DNA from: Actinomycetes bacterium
GTDB taxonomy: Bacteria; Actinomycetota; Acidimicrobiia; Acidimicrobiales; Microtrichaceae
NCBI GenBank assembly: GCA_023423215.1
Contig: JAFAFZ010000268.1
Location: forward strand, 1 to 9,424
DNA length: 9,424 nt
Reading direction: 5' to 3'
The notes under the pieces are model-generated. The model was not told the DNA's origin. It did no database searches and was given only the letters and a program-made list of their open reading frames with translations. Numbering within the stretch: the first letter of the stretch is position 1; every line of letters starts with the position of its first letter. The translations under genes were made by a program, and so were the position numbers. This document shows, piece by piece, positions 1 to 4,558 of the stretch.

Positions 1-34
1 GGCTGGCGGCGGGGGATGGTGGTGGATCGTTCGG

Positions 35-385
35 TCACGCGGGCACGCCGAAGGCGGCGAGGGCGCCGAGCGAGGACTCGGGCCGCGGGTTCGTGACACC
101 GCGGAAGAACCACTCGAACAGGTAGTCCACACCGAACACGAACGCCGTGAAGACCACGAGCGCCACGAACACGATCACCGAGTAGCGGATGACCTCGGGC
201 CGGGTCGGCCAGGAGACCTTCTTGAGCTCGGCGCGGACCTCACGGACGAACTCGCCCGGCTTGGTGCGCTCGGTCTTGAGGCTCTTCGCCGGAGCGCGTC
301 GATCACGAACCGCCGTCTGCGAGCCGTCGGCGGCCACTTGCCCGGCCTTCTGCGCTGCCCGCTTCTGCTCTCGGTTCATCGACAC
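35..385 (-). CDS. secE: Preprotein translocase subunit SecE
   Basis: SecE is the small essential subunit of the SecYEG channel in the cytoplasmic membrane and clamps the two halves of SecY. Counting from the internal ATG at 379, the protein has a basic, disordered N-terminus (1-42), the conserved amphipathic segment with the SecE signature EVRAELKKVSWPTRPEV (47-63), and one transmembrane helix (about 66-86) followed by an aromatic YLFEWFF. A single helix is normal for actinobacterial SecE; E. coli has three. The GTG at 385 is chosen because GAGAGG lies 8 bases before it, against 14 bases before the ATG at 379; the ATG would shorten the protein by two residues to 114. It follows tRNA-Trp on the same strand, the classical tRNA-Trp-secE-nusG order, so nusG should lie just beyond base 1. 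Identity is secure; only the start is open. Confidence 0.95.
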   Translation of the reverse strand: MSMNREQKRAAQKAGQVAADGSQTAVRDRRAPAKSLKTERTKPGEFVREVRAELKKVSWPTRPEVIRYSVIVFVALVVFTAFVFGVDYLFEWFFRGVTNPRPESSLGALAAFGVPA

Positions 386-393
386 GTTGTGAG

Positions 394-399
394 CCTCTC
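394..399 (-). promoter_or_regulatory. Ribosome binding site of secE
   Basis: GAGAGG on the minus strand sits 8 bases before a GTG and 14 before the next in-frame ATG. The spacing favours the GTG start at 385. Confidence 0.6.
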
Positions 400-421
400 G
401 ACGTTGGTGTGGTGATCCGGC

Positions 422-449
422 CCCTGGTCCCGACGGTCGGGAGCCAGGG
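422..449 (-). terminator. Strong hairpin between tRNA-Trp and secE
   Basis: Two stacked stems, CCCTGG/CCAGGG and TCCCGA/TCGGGA, close on a three-base loop with a single unpaired base between them, giving 12 base pairs. It starts 12 bases after the 3' end of tRNA-Trp and ends about 37 bases before the secE start. No T-run follows on the minus strand. It may be a terminator or attenuator, or a processing stem separating the tRNA from the secE messenger; the sequence does not decide. Confidence 0.5.
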
Positions 450-460
450 CTCGGAACGAG

Positions 461-534
461 CAGGGCAGGCGGGACTCGAACCCGCAACCGCCGGTTTTGG
501 AGACCGGTGCTCTAGCGAATTGAGCCTCTGCCCT
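461..534 (-). tRNA. tRNA-Trp (CCA anticodon)
   Basis: The 74-base cloverleaf is complete. It has a 7-bp acceptor stem AGGGCAG/CTGCCCT with discriminator G, D stem GCTC/GAGC, anticodon stem CCGGT/ACCGG around loop CTCCAAA (anticodon CCA, tryptophan), and T arm GCGGG-TTCGAGT-CCCGC. The 3' CCA is not encoded. The D-loop reads AATTCGCTA, so the usual GG pair (positions 18-19) is absent, which is odd because these bases normally contact the T-loop. The gene lies between the anti-sigma gene and secE; tRNA-Trp directly before secE is the expected actinobacterial position. Confidence 0.95.
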
Positions 535-595
535 GTGGAACCCCGAGGCCCACCCCGACACGCGCCGGAGCGACGGGACACGACGTCCGGGGAGC

Positions 596-601
596 AGGTT
601 A
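596..601 (-). promoter_or_regulatory. Possible -10 box for tRNA-Trp
   Basis: TAACCT on the minus strand lies about 60 bases before tRNA-Trp and downstream of the hairpin ending the anti-sigma gene. It matches the actinobacterial TANNNT -10 pattern. No convincing -35 was seen, so this is a candidate only. Confidence 0.3.
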
Positions 602-655
602 GACCGCCCGGCGCACCCAGGGCTATCCAGCACCCCGGAGGCCGAGGAGTCCGGG

Positions 656-672
656 TCAGCCCGTCGGGCTGA
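656..672 (-). terminator. Hairpin overlapping the anti-sigma stop codon
   Basis: A perfect 7-bp stem, TCAGCCC/GGGCTGA with a three-base loop, includes the TGA stop of the anti-sigma gene. There is no T-run. It probably ends or stabilises the sigma/anti-sigma transcript before tRNA-Trp. Confidence 0.45.
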
Positions 673-1012
673 GGCGGGTGCGGCGGCTCCGCGACGCCAA
701 GAGCACTCCTGCGGCGCCGGCGGCGGTGGCCGCTGCGGCGAGGTACGCGACACGCTGGCGGTGCTGCGACGACCGCTCGGCGCGATCCCGACCCGTGTCG
801 GCGAGCGACTCGAGGATGTCCACCAGGAGGCTGGGGTCGGGCTCGACGAACTGCGAGCGCAGCTGCGCCAGGGACCGACGGATCCGCCGGTGCTGGGCCA
901 GCTCGGCCTGGCAGCGCAGGCAGCGTTCGACGTGACGGGCCGCTGCGCCGGTACCGACGTCGACGCCGTCGGCCATCTCGACCAGGGTCGGGGCGGCCTG
1001 GTCACACCGCAC
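656..1012 (-). CDS. Membrane-anchored zinc-finger anti-sigma factor
   Basis: This 118-residue protein is the likely partner that binds and silences the ECF sigma factor encoded immediately upstream. Residues 27-34 carry the zinc-binding anti-sigma (ZAS) motif H-x3-C-x2-C (H27, C31, C34). C3 could be the fourth ligand, since RsrA-type proteins have an N-terminal cysteine at a similar distance. A hydrophobic Ala/Leu/Val segment (about 88-107) followed by an Arg-rich tail is a single membrane span, placing the ZAS domain in the cytoplasm and leaving almost nothing outside. The GTG start lies inside the end of the sigma gene with an 11-base overlap, so translation is probably coupled. What releases the sigma factor cannot be read here: with no external domain, redox sensing through the zinc site or proteolysis are both possible. 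The overall role is well supported; the signal is unknown. Confidence 0.85.
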   Translation of the reverse strand: MRCDQAAPTLVEMADGVDVGTGAAARHVERCLRCQAELAQHRRIRRSLAQLRSQFVEPDPSLLVDILESLADTGRDRAERSSQHRQRVAYLAAAATAAGAAGVLLASRSRRTRLSPTG

Positions 1013-1673
1013 GGGACGCCACCTGGTCGAGCTCGGGGTGGATCTCGGAGCGCAGCTTGTGCCGGGCGCGGTGCAGCCGCACCTTGGCCGCGGTCGTCGA
1101 GATGCCCAGCTCCTCGGCGATCGCGTCGTGCGACAGCTCGTAGACGTCGCGCAGCACGATCACGGCGCGCAGCTTGGGCGCCAGCGAGTCGAGCGCCTCG
1201 AGCAGTCGGTCGCGGGTGTCGGCCGCATCCGCGCGGAGCTCCGGATCGACGTCGGTGCGCAGATCGACCAGCTCGCCCGCCTCGGGCAGCTGCTCGTGGC
1301 GGTGCCGGTTGCGCCGCCCCAGGTAGGTCGCGGCGCAGTTGGCGGTGACGCGGTACATCCACGTGGAGAAGCGCGCGTCGCCACGGAAGCGCGACAGGCC
1401 TCGGTAGGCACGGAGATACGCCTCCTGGGTCACGTCGCGTGCGTCCTCCTCGTTGCCGGTCAGTCGGACCGCGAGCGTGAAGGTGTCGCGGTAGGTCGCC
1501 TCGACGAGTCGCTCGAAGGCCGCATCGTCGCCCTCGCGGGCGGCATCGACCAGGTCGGCGAGGTCGTCGTGGACCCCTTCGTCCGACCGCCCGTCGACGT
1601 CGAGGGTTACGTCCGGGTCGGCGTCGCCGCGGGAACGACCACCGCGTGACGACCGGGGGGAGGGGTCCGACAT
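1002..1673 (-). CDS. ECF RNA polymerase sigma factor (sigma-70 family)
   Basis: This 223-residue group 4 (extracytoplasmic function) sigma factor redirects RNA polymerase to a specific set of promoters. Region 2 spans about 55-122, with core-binding and -10 recognition stretches including DVTQEAYLRAYRGL (80-93) and FSTWMYRVTANCA (102-114). Region 4 spans about 155-208, with the helix-turn-helix LSHDAIAEELGISTTAAKVRL (180-200) for the -35 element. There is no region 3 and no long C-terminal extension, as usual for this group. The first 35 residues are acidic, Arg/Ser-rich and probably disordered. ATG 1673 is preferred: a TACGCT box lies 8 bases before it, and a longer frame from GTG 1769 would have to run through a strong hairpin at 1694-1719. 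The anti-sigma gene overlaps its 3' end. Such pairs often autoregulate, but no duplicated target promoter was recognised. Confidence 0.9.
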   Translation of the reverse strand: MSDPSPRSSRGGRSRGDADPDVTLDVDGRSDEGVHDDLADLVDAAREGDDAAFERLVEATYRDTFTLAVRLTGNEEDARDVTQEAYLRAYRGLSRFRGDARFSTWMYRVTANCAATYLGRRNRHRHEQLPEAGELVDLRTDVDPELRADAADTRDRLLEALDSLAPKLRAVIVLRDVYELSHDAIAEELGISTTAAKVRLHRARHKLRSEIHPELDQVASRAV

Positions 1674-1681
1674 GACACGCG

Positions 1682-1687
1682 AGCGTA
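1682..1687 (-). promoter_or_regulatory. Possible -10 box of a leaderless sigma-factor promoter
   Basis: TACGCT on the minus strand is followed by 8 bases and then the ATG of the sigma gene, with no Shine-Dalgarno sequence in between. That spacing would put the transcript start close to the ATG. The -35 region would fall inside the rpmG terminator stem and shows no clear consensus. Confidence 0.35.
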
Positions 1688-1693
1688 ACGCGA

Positions 1694-1719
1694 ACGGGAC
1701 GCCCGCTCGGGCGTCCCGT
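1694..1719 (-). terminator. Strong hairpin after rpmG
   Basis: A perfect 11-bp GC-rich stem (ACGGGACGCCC with its complement) closes on a four-base loop, about 57 bases after the rpmG stop on the minus strand. No T-run follows, as is common for terminators in GC-rich actinobacteria. It separates rpmG from the sigma gene and argues against the longer sigma reading frame. Confidence 0.55.
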
Positions 1720-1776
1720 CCATGCGATCGATCGCCCGAGCGCGCGTCGGCGCCGGGCGAGGTGCTCACCGCTGCG

Positions 1777-1938
1777 TCAGCGGGTCTCCTTGTGGAGGGT
1801 GTGCTTGCGCTCGAACCGGCAGTACTTGCTCAGCTCGATGCGCTCGCGGGTGTTCACCTTGGACTTCTTGGTGATGTAGTTGCGCCGCTTGCACTCGGTG
1901 CACTCGAGCGTGACTGCCACGCGCTTGTCGGAGGCCAT
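1777..1938 (-). CDS. rpmG: 50S ribosomal protein L33
   Basis: This 53-residue protein is L33, a small component of the large ribosomal subunit near the exit site. It reads with the typical family core ([21 protein letters not shown], then HTLHKETR at the end) and normal length. It belongs to the cysteine-containing type: C13 and C16 form the first CxxC pair. In the second pair only C40 remains; the position of the fourth cysteine is E43 (YCRFERKHT), so a four-cysteine zinc site cannot form as usual. The ATG start has AGGAG about 9 bases before it. It follows tRNA-Met by 79 bases and very probably shares the transcript of tRNA-Thr and tRNA-Met, since no closer promoter stands out. The gene is short and easily missed. 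Confidence 0.95.
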   Translation of the reverse strand: MASDKRVAVTLECTECKRRNYITKKSKVNTRERIELSKYCRFERKHTLHKETR

Positions 1939-1992
1939 GGGTACTGCTCCTGTGTCAGGTCGTTCTGATGTCTGGTGGGGTGGGTGCTCCGG

Positions 1993-2008
1993 CCCGACCT
2001 GGATCGGG
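1993..2008 (-). other. Small hairpin between tRNA-Met and rpmG
   Basis: CCCGA/TCGGG with a six-base loop lies 9 bases after the encoded CCA of tRNA-Met. It may help release the tRNA from the rpmG messenger; the stem is short and could be chance. Confidence 0.3.
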
Positions 2009-2016
2009 ATGGAACG

Positions 2017-2093
2017 TGGTAGCGGCGCCCGGACTTGAACCGGGGACCCCTCGATTATGAGCCGAGTGCTCTGACCAACTGAGCTACGCCGCC
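2017..2093 (-). tRNA. tRNA-Met, elongator (CAT anticodon)
   Basis: The 77-base gene includes an encoded 3' CCA (2017-2019). The acceptor stem is GGCGGCG/CGCCGCT with a terminal G-U pair and discriminator A. The D arm is GCTC-AGTTGGTCA-GAGC, the anticodon stem CTCGG/TCGAG around CTCATAA (anticodon CAT), and the T arm CCCGG-TTCAAGT-CCGGG. The anticodon stem lacks the three G-C pairs of an initiator tRNA, so it is an elongator. A tRNA-Ile2 with modified CAT cannot be fully excluded, but the position between tRNA-Thr and rpmG fits tRNA-Met. Confidence 0.93.
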
Positions 2094-2107
2094 GTGTGGC
2101 AACTGCG

Positions 2108-2180
2108 AGCCCCCTGTCAGAATTGAACTGACGACCTCTTCCTTACCATGGAAGCGCTCTGCCGACTGAGCTAAGGGGGC
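2108..2180 (-). tRNA. tRNA-Thr (GGT anticodon)
   Basis: This is a complete 73-base cloverleaf: acceptor GCCCCCT/AGGGGGC with discriminator T(U), D arm GCTC-AGTCGGCA-GAGC, anticodon stem CTTCC/GGAAG around ATGGTAA (anticodon GGT, threonine), and T arm GTCAG-TTCAATT-CTGAC. CCA is not encoded. It is the first gene of the tRNA-Thr, tRNA-Met, rpmG unit and lies about 30 bases downstream of the predicted transcript start. Confidence 0.95.
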
Positions 2181-2187
2181 CGGACGT

Positions 2188-2204
2188 CACCGGACGCGCC
2201 GGTG
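2188..2204 (-). other. Leader hairpin before tRNA-Thr
   Basis: CACCGG/CCGGTG with a five-base loop sits between the predicted transcript start (about 2210) and the mature 5' end of tRNA-Thr. It may shape the precursor for RNase P. The evidence is only the inverted repeat. Confidence 0.3.
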
Positions 2205-2216
2205 GGCCGACGGATG

Positions 2217-2246
2217 AGACTAGCGGAGCGCCCTCGGCGCTCACAA
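2217..2246 (-). promoter_or_regulatory. Promoter of the tRNA-Thr/tRNA-Met/rpmG unit
   Basis: On the minus strand TTGTGA (2246-2241) and TAGTCT (2222-2217) are separated by 18 bases and lie about 37 bases before tRNA-Thr. This is the best housekeeping-type promoter seen in the window. The spacer holds a palindrome, listed separately. Confidence 0.55.
2226..2242. promoter_or_regulatory. Palindrome in the promoter spacer
   Basis: GAGCGCC-CTC-GGCGCTC is a perfect 7-bp inverted repeat filling nearly the whole space between the -35 and -10 boxes of the tRNA-Thr promoter and touching the -35 box. It could be an operator for a dimeric regulator. It also lies in the divergent region upstream of the plus-strand gene starting at 2299. 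Confidence 0.35.
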
Positions 2247-2286
2247 CCGGCCACGCCCGCCTGATCGGCACCTGCGACCGGCGCTC

Positions 2287-2291
2287 AAGGA
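2287..2291 (+). promoter_or_regulatory. Ribosome binding site deciding the 2299 start
   Basis: AAGGA lies 7 bases before the GTG at 2299. This supports the GTG start over a later in-frame GTG near 2320. Confidence 0.55.
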
Positions 2292-2298
2292 ACCCCCG

Positions 2299-3612
2299 GT
2301 GCGCGCCGAAGAACGGGACGTGCATTTCGAACGACTCGTCATCGAATCCGGCGACAACAGCATCTCCTTCGACCTCCACCCGCGCCTCACCGTGATCTCG
2401 GGCCTCGGACAGATGGAACGGGACGGGTTGGTCAACGAGTTCATCGGCGCCCTCGGCAACTCCCGATCCGGCATCCACCTGGAGCTCATGGCCGACAACG
2501 GCCACCGGTTCGCGGTCTTCCGCCCCAACGGCGCCGGCCACCGCGTGATCGACGTCGACGAGCGTGTCGACGTGACCGCGCAGTTCACCGACGAGTACGG
2601 CCAGATCGACCTGCTGTCCCGGGCGGGCCTCGACGCCCGCTCGGCGCGACGCATCATGCGCTTCACCGCACAGGACCTCGCCGAGGCGACCGAGCGCGAC
2701 GAGCTGATCCAGCAGCTGGCCCGGGTCGACCAGGACCAGCTGTGGGTGGCCGCCGAGGCGCTCCGGGGCGCGCAACGCCGCCTGGAGGAGGAGGCCGACG
2801 CCGTCGGCTCGAGCGTCGAGGACGCCGCGGTGATCGAGCGGATCGAGCGGCGTCACGAGGAGTTCGAACGCACCCAGTCCCAGAGCGAGCAGGTCCGCAA
2901 GGCGACGTTCATGGTGGCCGGCATCGCCGCCCTGGCGTCCCTGCCCCTGGTCAAGCTGCTCGGGACGATGGTCGTCGTTCCACTCGGCATCATCGCCCTG
3001 GCCGCGGTCGCCGTGTCGATCTTCTACTGGCGGCGCATGGAGTCCGCGAAGGCCGCCGAGGACGACGCGCTGGCGGACGCCGGCGCGCAGTCCTACCTGG
3101 GCTTCCACCTGCAGCGGGTCAACAGCCTGCTGTCGTCGGACATGGGTCGGCGGCGACTGATCACCGCGGCCGAGGAGCACCGTGAGGCTGCGCAGCGCTG
3201 GTCGGTGCTCGCCGGCGACATCGACGTCGAGTGGGCGGCGCGCACGCACTCCGAGATCTCCAACGCCGCCAAGCTGCGCAGCCATGCGCTGCCCGGCACG
3301 AGCGATCTGGAGCACCACAACGAGGACACCGCCACGATCGCCCACGCGGTGATCACCCGCCTGGCCGAGCTCCGCACCGTCGGGGGGACCTCGGAGAGCT
3401 TCCCTGCGCTGCTCGACGAGCCGTTCTCCAACCTGGACTCGGGCATGCTGCCGTCCCTGCTCGAGGTGATGGTGCGCAGCTCCGAGCACCAGCAGATCGT
3501 GCTCCTGACCGAGTCGGACGCCGTGGCGTCCTGGGCACGGGTCGAGGCGATGACCGGCGCGATCGGCATCATCGAGCCGACGCCGACCGCCCGTCCCGCC
3601 ACCGCCCACTGA
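2299..3612 (+). CDS. SMC/RecF-like membrane protein with degenerate ATPase head
   Basis: I do not recognise a named gene. The 437-residue protein has the layout of an ABC-type (SMC/RecF/YhaN-like) head split by a long insert. The N-lobe (about 8-105) begins FERLVIE and continues LHPRLTVISGLGQMERDGL (26-44), where a Walker A is expected; the Lys-Thr/Ser is replaced by R41-D42. A charged, probably coiled-coil stretch follows (about 130-200), then two transmembrane helices (about 202-222 and 224-244), which would anchor the protein with both lobes in the cytoplasm. The C-lobe has a clear Walker B, FPALLDEPF (368-376, E374), and D-loop SNLD (377-380). The signature LSGGQ position reads HHNEDT (339-344), and the switch histidine region reads LLTESD (402-407). 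So nucleotide may be bound poorly or hydrolysed not at all. It has its own SD, runs opposite to the tRNA-Thr unit, and is followed by a hairpin. Fold confidence is moderate; function is unknown. Confidence 0.8.
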   Translation: MRAEERDVHFERLVIESGDNSISFDLHPRLTVISGLGQMERDGLVNEFIGALGNSRSGIHLELMADNGHRFAVFRPNGAGHRVIDVDERVDVTAQFTDEYGQIDLLSRAGLDARSARRIMRFTAQDLAEATERDELIQQLARVDQDQLWVAAEALRGAQRRLEEEADAVGSSVEDAAVIERIERRHEEFERTQSQSEQVRKATFMVAGIAALASLPLVKLLGTMVVVPLGIIALAAVAVSIFYWRRMESAKAAEDDALADAGAQSYLGFHLQRVNSLLSSDMGRRRLITAAEEHREAAQRWSVLAGDIDVEWAARTHSEISNAAKLRSHALPGTSDLEHHNEDTATIAHAVITRLAELRTVGGTSESFPALLDEPFSNLDSGMLPSLLEVMVRSSEHQQIVLLTESDAVASWARVEAMTGAIGIIEPTPTARPATAH

Positions 3613-3621
3613 GTCGCAATC

Positions 3622-3645
3622 GCGACGGCGTCCCGGCGCCGTCGC
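3622..3645 (+). terminator. Hairpin after the SMC-like gene
   Basis: A perfect 9-bp stem, GCGACGGCG/CGCCGTCGC with a six-base loop, lies 10 bases after the stop codon. No T-run follows. It separates this gene from the acetyltransferase, which has its own promoter. Confidence 0.5.
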
Positions 3646-3672
3646 CGCACTGCTGCGGACCGGAATCGGTCA

Positions 3673-3700
3673 TCGACCCTGCGGGCGTCGCCGGTAGGTT
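3673..3700 (+). promoter_or_regulatory. Leaderless promoter of the acetyltransferase gene
   Basis: TAGGTT (3695-3700) is followed by 6 bases and the GTG start at 3707. TCGACC (3673-3678) lies 16 bases before it and matches 4 of 6 bases of TTGACA. No Shine-Dalgarno sequence is present, so the messenger probably begins at the start codon. Confidence 0.55.
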
Positions 3701-3706
3701 GACGCC

Positions 3707-4195
3707 GTGCGGATCCGACCGGCCGAGCTGAGCGACGCCGACGCCATCATGGCGATCTACAACCCGGTGGTGGAGACGTCGACCGCGACGTTCGACCTGG
3801 TGCCGCGGACGCTCGAGGACCAGCAGGCATGGCTCAGCGACCGCTCCGGCGCGCGCATCGTCCTCGTTGCCGAGACCGACGAGGGCGAGGTGGCCGGGTA
3901 TGCCGCGCTGTCGCCGTACCGCGAGCGAGCCGCCTACGCGACCACCGTCGAGGACTCCGTCTACGTCGCGGACGCCCACCACGGCCGCGGCGTGGGACGG
4001 ACGCTCCTCGAGGAGCTCGTCGCCACGGCCCGGGCGCACGGCTTCCACGCGATGATGGCCAGGATCGTGGCGGACCACGAGGCGTCGATCGGCCTGCACG
4101 CCGCCTGCGGGTTCGAGGTGATCGGCCACGAGCGTGAGGTCGGTCGCAAGTTCGGCCGCTGGCTCGACGTGACGCTGATGGAGCGGCTGCTCTAG
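3707..4195 (+). CDS. GNAT N-acetyltransferase, Pat/MnaT type
   Basis: This cytoplasmic enzyme moves an acetyl group from acetyl-CoA to a small amine. The sequence follows the phosphinothricin/methionine-sulfone acetyltransferase family along its full 162 residues: the start RIRPAELSDADAI, IYNPVVETSTATFD (17-30), SPYRERAAY (69-77), VEDSVYV (81-87), the acetyl-CoA loop HHGRGVGRTLL (91-101), LHAACGF (130-136), and the family-typical end VGRKFGRWLDVTLME (145-159). Length is normal. Known members act on L-methionine sulfone, methionine sulfoximine or phosphinothricin, and on some ordinary amino acids; the true substrate cannot be told from sequence, and chromosomal copies often give little or no herbicide resistance. 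The GTG start is chosen because the conserved N-terminus begins there and a leaderless promoter points at it. It faces tRNA-Tyr and is followed by two inverted repeats. Confidence 0.9.
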   Translation: MRIRPAELSDADAIMAIYNPVVETSTATFDLVPRTLEDQQAWLSDRSGARIVLVAETDEGEVAGYAALSPYRERAAYATTVEDSVYVADAHHGRGVGRTLLEELVATARAHGFHAMMARIVADHEASIGLHAACGFEVIGHEREVGRKFGRWLDVTLMERLL

Positions 4196-4241
4196 CGACG
4201 GCGCGAGCGCAGCGAGCCCGACGCCGATGGGTCCGACACAA

Positions 4242-4289
4242 CTTTCGTTGTCGCTCGGGCCCGAATCCGGGCGCCATCAGCAACGAAAG
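4242..4289. repeat. Inverted repeat unit 1 (CTTTCGTTG...CAACGAAAG)
   Basis: Perfect 9-bp arms at 4242-4250 and 4281-4289 enclose 30 bases that can form smaller inner pairings. The second half, from GCGCCATCAG through the right arm and the following CC, is identical in unit 2. It lies 46 bases after the acetyltransferase stop, between that gene and the opposing tRNA-Tyr. It may work as a two-way terminator or belong to an interspersed repeat family. Confidence 0.7.
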
Positions 4290-4323
4290 CCTCGATCGGG
4301 CGGCGTGTCGGGGTCCGGTCTCG

Positions 4324-4371
4324 CTTTCGTTGCCGCCCAGGCCCGGATGCGGGCGCCATCAGCAACGAAAG
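4324..4371. repeat. Inverted repeat unit 2 (CTTTCGTTG...CAACGAAAG)
   Basis: This has the same arms and the same 30-base interior length as unit 1, starting 82 bases later. Pairing here extends to 11 bp (GCTTTCGTTGC with its complement, 4323-4333 and 4362-4372). The left interior differs from unit 1 at scattered positions while the right interior is identical. Confidence 0.7.
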
Positions 4372-4422
4372 CCGATGTCGGGGCGGGGGCGGTTGCGAGG
4401 ACGGGCGACGGCACGAGCGCCG

Positions 4423-4454
4423 AAAACCCGACGACGCCCCCGAGGGGGCGTCGT
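4423..4454 (-). terminator. Intrinsic terminator of tRNA-Tyr
   Basis: On the minus strand a perfect 11-bp stem (ACGACGCCCCC with its complement, only two bases between the arms) is followed after four bases by TTTT. It begins 6 bases after the encoded CCA of tRNA-Tyr. It is the only hairpin in the window with a clear T-run. Confidence 0.75.
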
Positions 4455-4460
4455 TCGTGG

Positions 4461-4545
4461 TGGTGGGCCGGGGAGGATTCGAACCTCCGTAGGCAATGCC
4501 GACAGGTTTACAGCCTGCTCCCTTTGTCCGCTCGGGCACCGACCC
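4461..4545 (-). tRNA. tRNA-Tyr (GTA anticodon)
   Basis: This class II tRNA of 85 bases includes an encoded CCA (4461-4463). The acceptor stem is GGGTCGG/CCGGCCC with one T-G pair and discriminator A. The anticodon stem GCAGG/CCTGT surrounds CTGTAAA (anticodon GTA, tyrosine). The long variable arm pairs GGC-ATT-GCC and the T arm is GGAGG-TTCGAAT-CCTCC. It has its own promoter candidate and terminator. The acetyltransferase and the SMC-like gene separate it from the tRNA-Thr unit on the same strand. Confidence 0.95.
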
Positions 4546-4558
4546 AGTGGAGTTGGTC

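Noticed and set aside
1..34. Start of nusG at the window edge.
   Set aside because: The 34 bases downstream of secE hold no recognisable start codon with ribosome binding site, so nusG must begin outside the window.
376..1362. A 328-codon minus-strand frame through the sigma/anti-sigma genes and tRNA-Trp.
   Set aside because: It is out of frame with both recognisable proteins, Arg/Ala/Pro-rich, and crosses a tRNA gene.
1674..1769. Longer sigma-factor start at GTG 1769.
   Set aside because: It would translate through the 11-bp rpmG terminator stem and adds a low-complexity 32-residue extension; a -10 box fits ATG 1673. It is not fully excluded.
2143..3609. A 488-codon open frame on the minus strand opposite the SMC-like gene.
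   Set aside because: Its product is a compositionally biased Arg/Gly/Val/Asp-rich string without domains, it runs into tRNA-Thr, and the plus-strand frame has clear motifs. It is an antisense shadow of GC-rich coding DNA.
4242..4371. A CRISPR-like array from the repeated GCGCCATCAGCAACGAAAG segments.
   Set aside because: There are only two copies, each is half of a long inverted repeat, and no cas gene is nearby.
461..4545. Integration of a mobile element at one of the tRNA genes.
   Set aside because: No integrase, no repeated tRNA 3' end and no composition change were seen; the tRNAs sit in an expected housekeeping order.
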